This document shows positions 62,429 through 64,000 of a stretch of DNA of 64,000 nucleotides, in pieces. Where the stretch lies: NCBI RefSeq assembly GCF_913775985.1, contig NZ_CAJYMB010000087.1:1-64000 (forward strand). Direction: 5' to 3'. The stretch comes from an uncultured Pluralibacter sp. (GTDB taxonomy: Bacteria > Pseudomonadota > Gammaproteobacteria > Enterobacterales > Enterobacteriaceae). Below the pieces are notes generated by a model. That model was not told the origin of the DNA. It saw only the letters and a program-made list of their open reading frames with translations, and did not search any database. The translations under genes and the position numbers were made by a program. The first letter of the stretch is position 1; the number at the start of each line of letters is the position of its first letter.

Positions 62429-63238
62429 ATCGCTCTTTTTACCTGCGTACTGCTGGAACCACGCCAGCATCCGCTGCCAGCCGTCCTGAGCTGAAGCTTC
62501 GTGATAGCTGGCCCGGTAGTCGGCATTGAATGCGTGTCCGGCCTCCGGATAGACCACGATTTCCGCCGCGGCGTTTGCCGCCCGCAGCGCGTGGCGCATC
62601 GTCTCTACGCTCTCCAGCGGTATCCCGTCATCCTTTGCGCCATACAGCCCCAGCACCGGCGCAGTAAGGTCAACCGCGATATCCACCGGATGGCGCGGCG
62701 AGTTCAGGGTTTTATCGCCCGTCAGCCTGCCGTACCACGCCACTGCCGCCTTAAGCTGCGGATTATGTGCCGCGTACAGCCAGGCGATGCGGCCTCCCCA
62801 GCAGAATCCAGTTACCAGCAGGCGGCTTGCGTCGCCGCCGTTGCGTGCGGCCCAGCTGGCCACGTGATCCAGATCGGCCAGCACCTGGGAATCGGGCACC
62901 TTAGCCACCAGCCCCTCAATCAGCGAAGGAATGTCAGCGTAGTCGTTAGGATCGCCCTGGCGGAAGTACAGTTCAGGCGCTACCGCCAGATAGCCCTCAT
63001 TTGCCAGCCGGCGGCAGAGATCGCGGATGTGTTCGTGTACGCCGAAGATCTCCTGGATCACGATGACCACCGGAAGTGGACCTTCGGCATTTTTCGGGCG
63101 GGCCTGCCAGGCGGGCATGCTTTCACCCCGCGTGGGAATTGATGTCTCGCCTGCAACAATGTCGGCTTCCGCGGTGTGAACTGCGGTAGACGCGTGGGGT
63201 GCGGCTGCAGGGGCAAATCCGTCTTTCTTCTCAGTCAT
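62414..63238 (-). CDS. dlhH: Dienelactone hydrolase family protein DlhH (YsgA)
   Basis: A 274-aa alpha/beta hydrolase (E. coli 271 aa). The nucleophile elbow GFCWGGR near residue 151 carries the active-site Cys, with Asp in GAKDDGIP and His in AGHAFNADY completing the triad. The extended hydrophilic N-terminus is as in E. coli. The physiological substrate is unknown. It converges on metE and is divergent from udp. Confidence 0.93.
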   Translation of the reverse strand: MTEKKDGFAPAAAPHASTAVHTAEADIVAGETSIPTRGESMPAWQARPKNAEGPLPVVIVIQEIFGVHEHIRDLCRRLANEGYLAVAPELYFRQGDPNDYADIPSLIEGLVAKVPDSQVLADLDHVASWAARNGGDASRLLVTGFCWGGRIAWLYAAHNPQLKAAVAWYGRLTGDKTLNSPRHPVDIAVDLTAPVLGLYGAKDDGIPLESVETMRHALRAANAAAEIVVYPEAGHAFNADYRASYHEASAQDGWQRMLAWFQQYAGKKSDKKAP

Positions 63239-63349
63239 GGTGTTCTCCGTACCCGTTATTTAGCGCAAAGGTAAATATAGACCCCAGGCCGGGCCTGCGG
63301 AGAGGCAGAAAAAGGCTATTTTATAAGCAATGGGGCAAGCGTTGCCTTC

Positions 63350-63371
63350 TGATGTGATGTGTATCACCTTA
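63350..63371 (+). promoter_or_regulatory. Distal CRP site of udp
   Basis: The core TGTGA-TGTGTA-TCACC (63353-63368) closely matches the CRP consensus. Its centre is 52 bp upstream of the second site, the same separation as the E. coli udp sites at -93.5 and -41.5. Confidence 0.85.
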
Positions 63372-63404
63372 TTACTGATAATGAATGCAATCATTTTCCA
63401 TCGA

Positions 63405-63447
63405 AGTGATGCTTGTCACTAAACGGCGCATCCATGTCCGGTAAAGT
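63405..63447 (+). promoter_or_regulatory. Proximal CRP site and udp promoter
   Basis: AGTGA-TGCTTG-TCACT (63405-63420) is the proximal CRP site, centred 41.5 bp before an inferred start at about 63454. TAAAGT (63442-63447) serves as -10. The 36 bp between the CRP sites contains GCAAT/ATTGC-type elements where CytR binds in E. coli, but I cannot delimit the CytR operator. Confidence 0.75.
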
Positions 63448-63491
63448 GGCCTTTTACCTCTGCTGATAATTTGACCCAGAAAGGAATGTGT

Positions 63492-64000
63492 ATGCCTACG
63501 TCTGACGTTTTTCATCTCGGCCTGACCAAAAACGATTTACATGGCGCAACCCTGGCAATCGTCCCCGGCGATCCGCAGCGCGTGGAGAAAATTGCGGCGC
63601 TAATGGATAACCCCGTTAAGCTCGCCTCCCACCGGGAATTTACTTCATGGCGCGCCGAACTGGATGGTAAGGCCGTGATCGTCTGCTCTACAGGCATCGG
63701 CGGCCCGTCAACCTCCATCGCCGTCGAAGAGCTGGCGCAGCTGGGTATTCGCACCTTCCTGCGGGTTGGCACCACCGGAGCGATTCAGCCGAATATTAAT
63801 GTTGGCGACGTGTTGGTGACCACGGCGTCCGTGCGTCTTGACGGCGCCAGCCTGCACTTTGCCCCGATGGAGTTTCCGGCGGTTGCGGATTTTGCCTGCA
63901 CCACCGCGCTGGTGGAAGCCGCGAAAGCCGCGGGCGCCACCACCCATATCGGCGTGACCGCCTCTTCTGACACCTTCTATCCGGGACAGGAGCGCTACGA
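63492..64000 (+). CDS. udp: Uridine phosphorylase Udp (5' part; runs off window)
   Basis: The first 169 codons are present and the gene continues past base 64000 (E. coli Udp is 253 aa). The start ATG CCT ACG TCT follows AAGGAA, and the translation [30 protein letters not shown] is the nucleoside phosphorylase family N-terminus. The phosphate-binding Arg is in [11 protein letters not shown] near 91 and the [10 protein letters not shown] segment follows. It cleaves uridine to uracil and ribose-1-phosphate. Regulation by CRP and CytR is expected from the upstream sites. Confidence 0.96.
   Translation, partial: MPTSDVFHLGLTKNDLHGATLAIVPGDPQRVEKIAALMDNPVKLASHREFTSWRAELDGKAVIVCSTGIGGPSTSIAVEELAQLGIRTFLRVGTTGAIQPNINVGDVLVTTASVRLDGASLHFAPMEFPAVADFACTTALVEAAKAAGATTHIGVTASSDTFYPGQERY

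Overview
The window is a stretch of ordinary enterobacterial chromosome. Gene content and order follow the Escherichia coli rrnC-ilv-rho-wec-hem-cya-uvrD-metE-udp region almost gene for gene, so the source is a member of the Enterobacteriaceae. It is probably not Escherichia or Salmonella: ilvG is intact, yigE and aslAB are absent, a fatty-acid desaturase pair is present, and the palindromic repeats look like the GC-rich Enterobacter/Klebsiella type. I cannot name the genus. I see no prophage, insertion sequence, CRISPR array or defence island.

Layout. (1) 1-250: tRNA-Asp and tRNA-Trp, the tail of an rRNA operon whose rRNA genes lie outside the window. (2) 297-3123: hdfR, maoP, yifB. (3) 3124-12850: branched-chain amino-acid block, with the ilvL attenuator, ilvGMEDA, and the divergent ilvY/ilvC pair, then ppiC. 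(4) 12934-19995: rep, rhlB-gppA, trxA, rho. (5) 20221-31097: the enterobacterial common antigen (ECA) operon wecA-wzzE-wecB-wecC-wecD-wecE-wzxE-wecF-wzyE-wecG, without the usual rffG-rffH between wecC and wecD. (6) 31301-33600: yifK, a four-tRNA operon (Arg, His, Leu, Pro) and the small RNA GlmZ. (7) 33649-40923: hemCDXY divergent from cyaA across a CRP-site-bearing spacer, with cyaY convergent. (8) 41034-46680: lptM-dapF-yigA-xerC-yigB, then uvrD with a LexA box. (9) 46681-51710: corA with a long leader, a small membrane protein, an accessory substrate-binding-protein/desaturase pair, rarD, yigI. (10) 51862-59883: pldA, recQ, rhtC/rhtB, pldB-yigL, bioP, metR. (11) 60084-64000: metE, dlhH and the first two thirds of udp, which runs off the end.

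How the genes work together. ilvGMEDA and ilvC encode all steps from threonine/pyruvate to isoleucine and valine, with the last common transamination also serving leucine. Control is by attenuation (ilvL) and by IlvY. The wec operon makes, flips and polymerises the ECA trisaccharide, but the dTDP-glucose steps normally supplied by RffG/RffH must come from elsewhere. hemC and hemD are consecutive haem-pathway enzymes. metR and metE form a divergent regulator/target pair with visible MetR and MetJ sites.

The most notable point is the wecC-wecD junction, which keeps a short out-of-frame tail resembling the 3' end of rffH and so looks like a deletion scar. Other items of interest are a candidate corL leader peptide with a stop-overlapping hairpin ahead of corA, a MetR palindrome covering the metR ribosome-binding site and start codon, and the desaturase pair. 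I found no evidence for an entirely new system.
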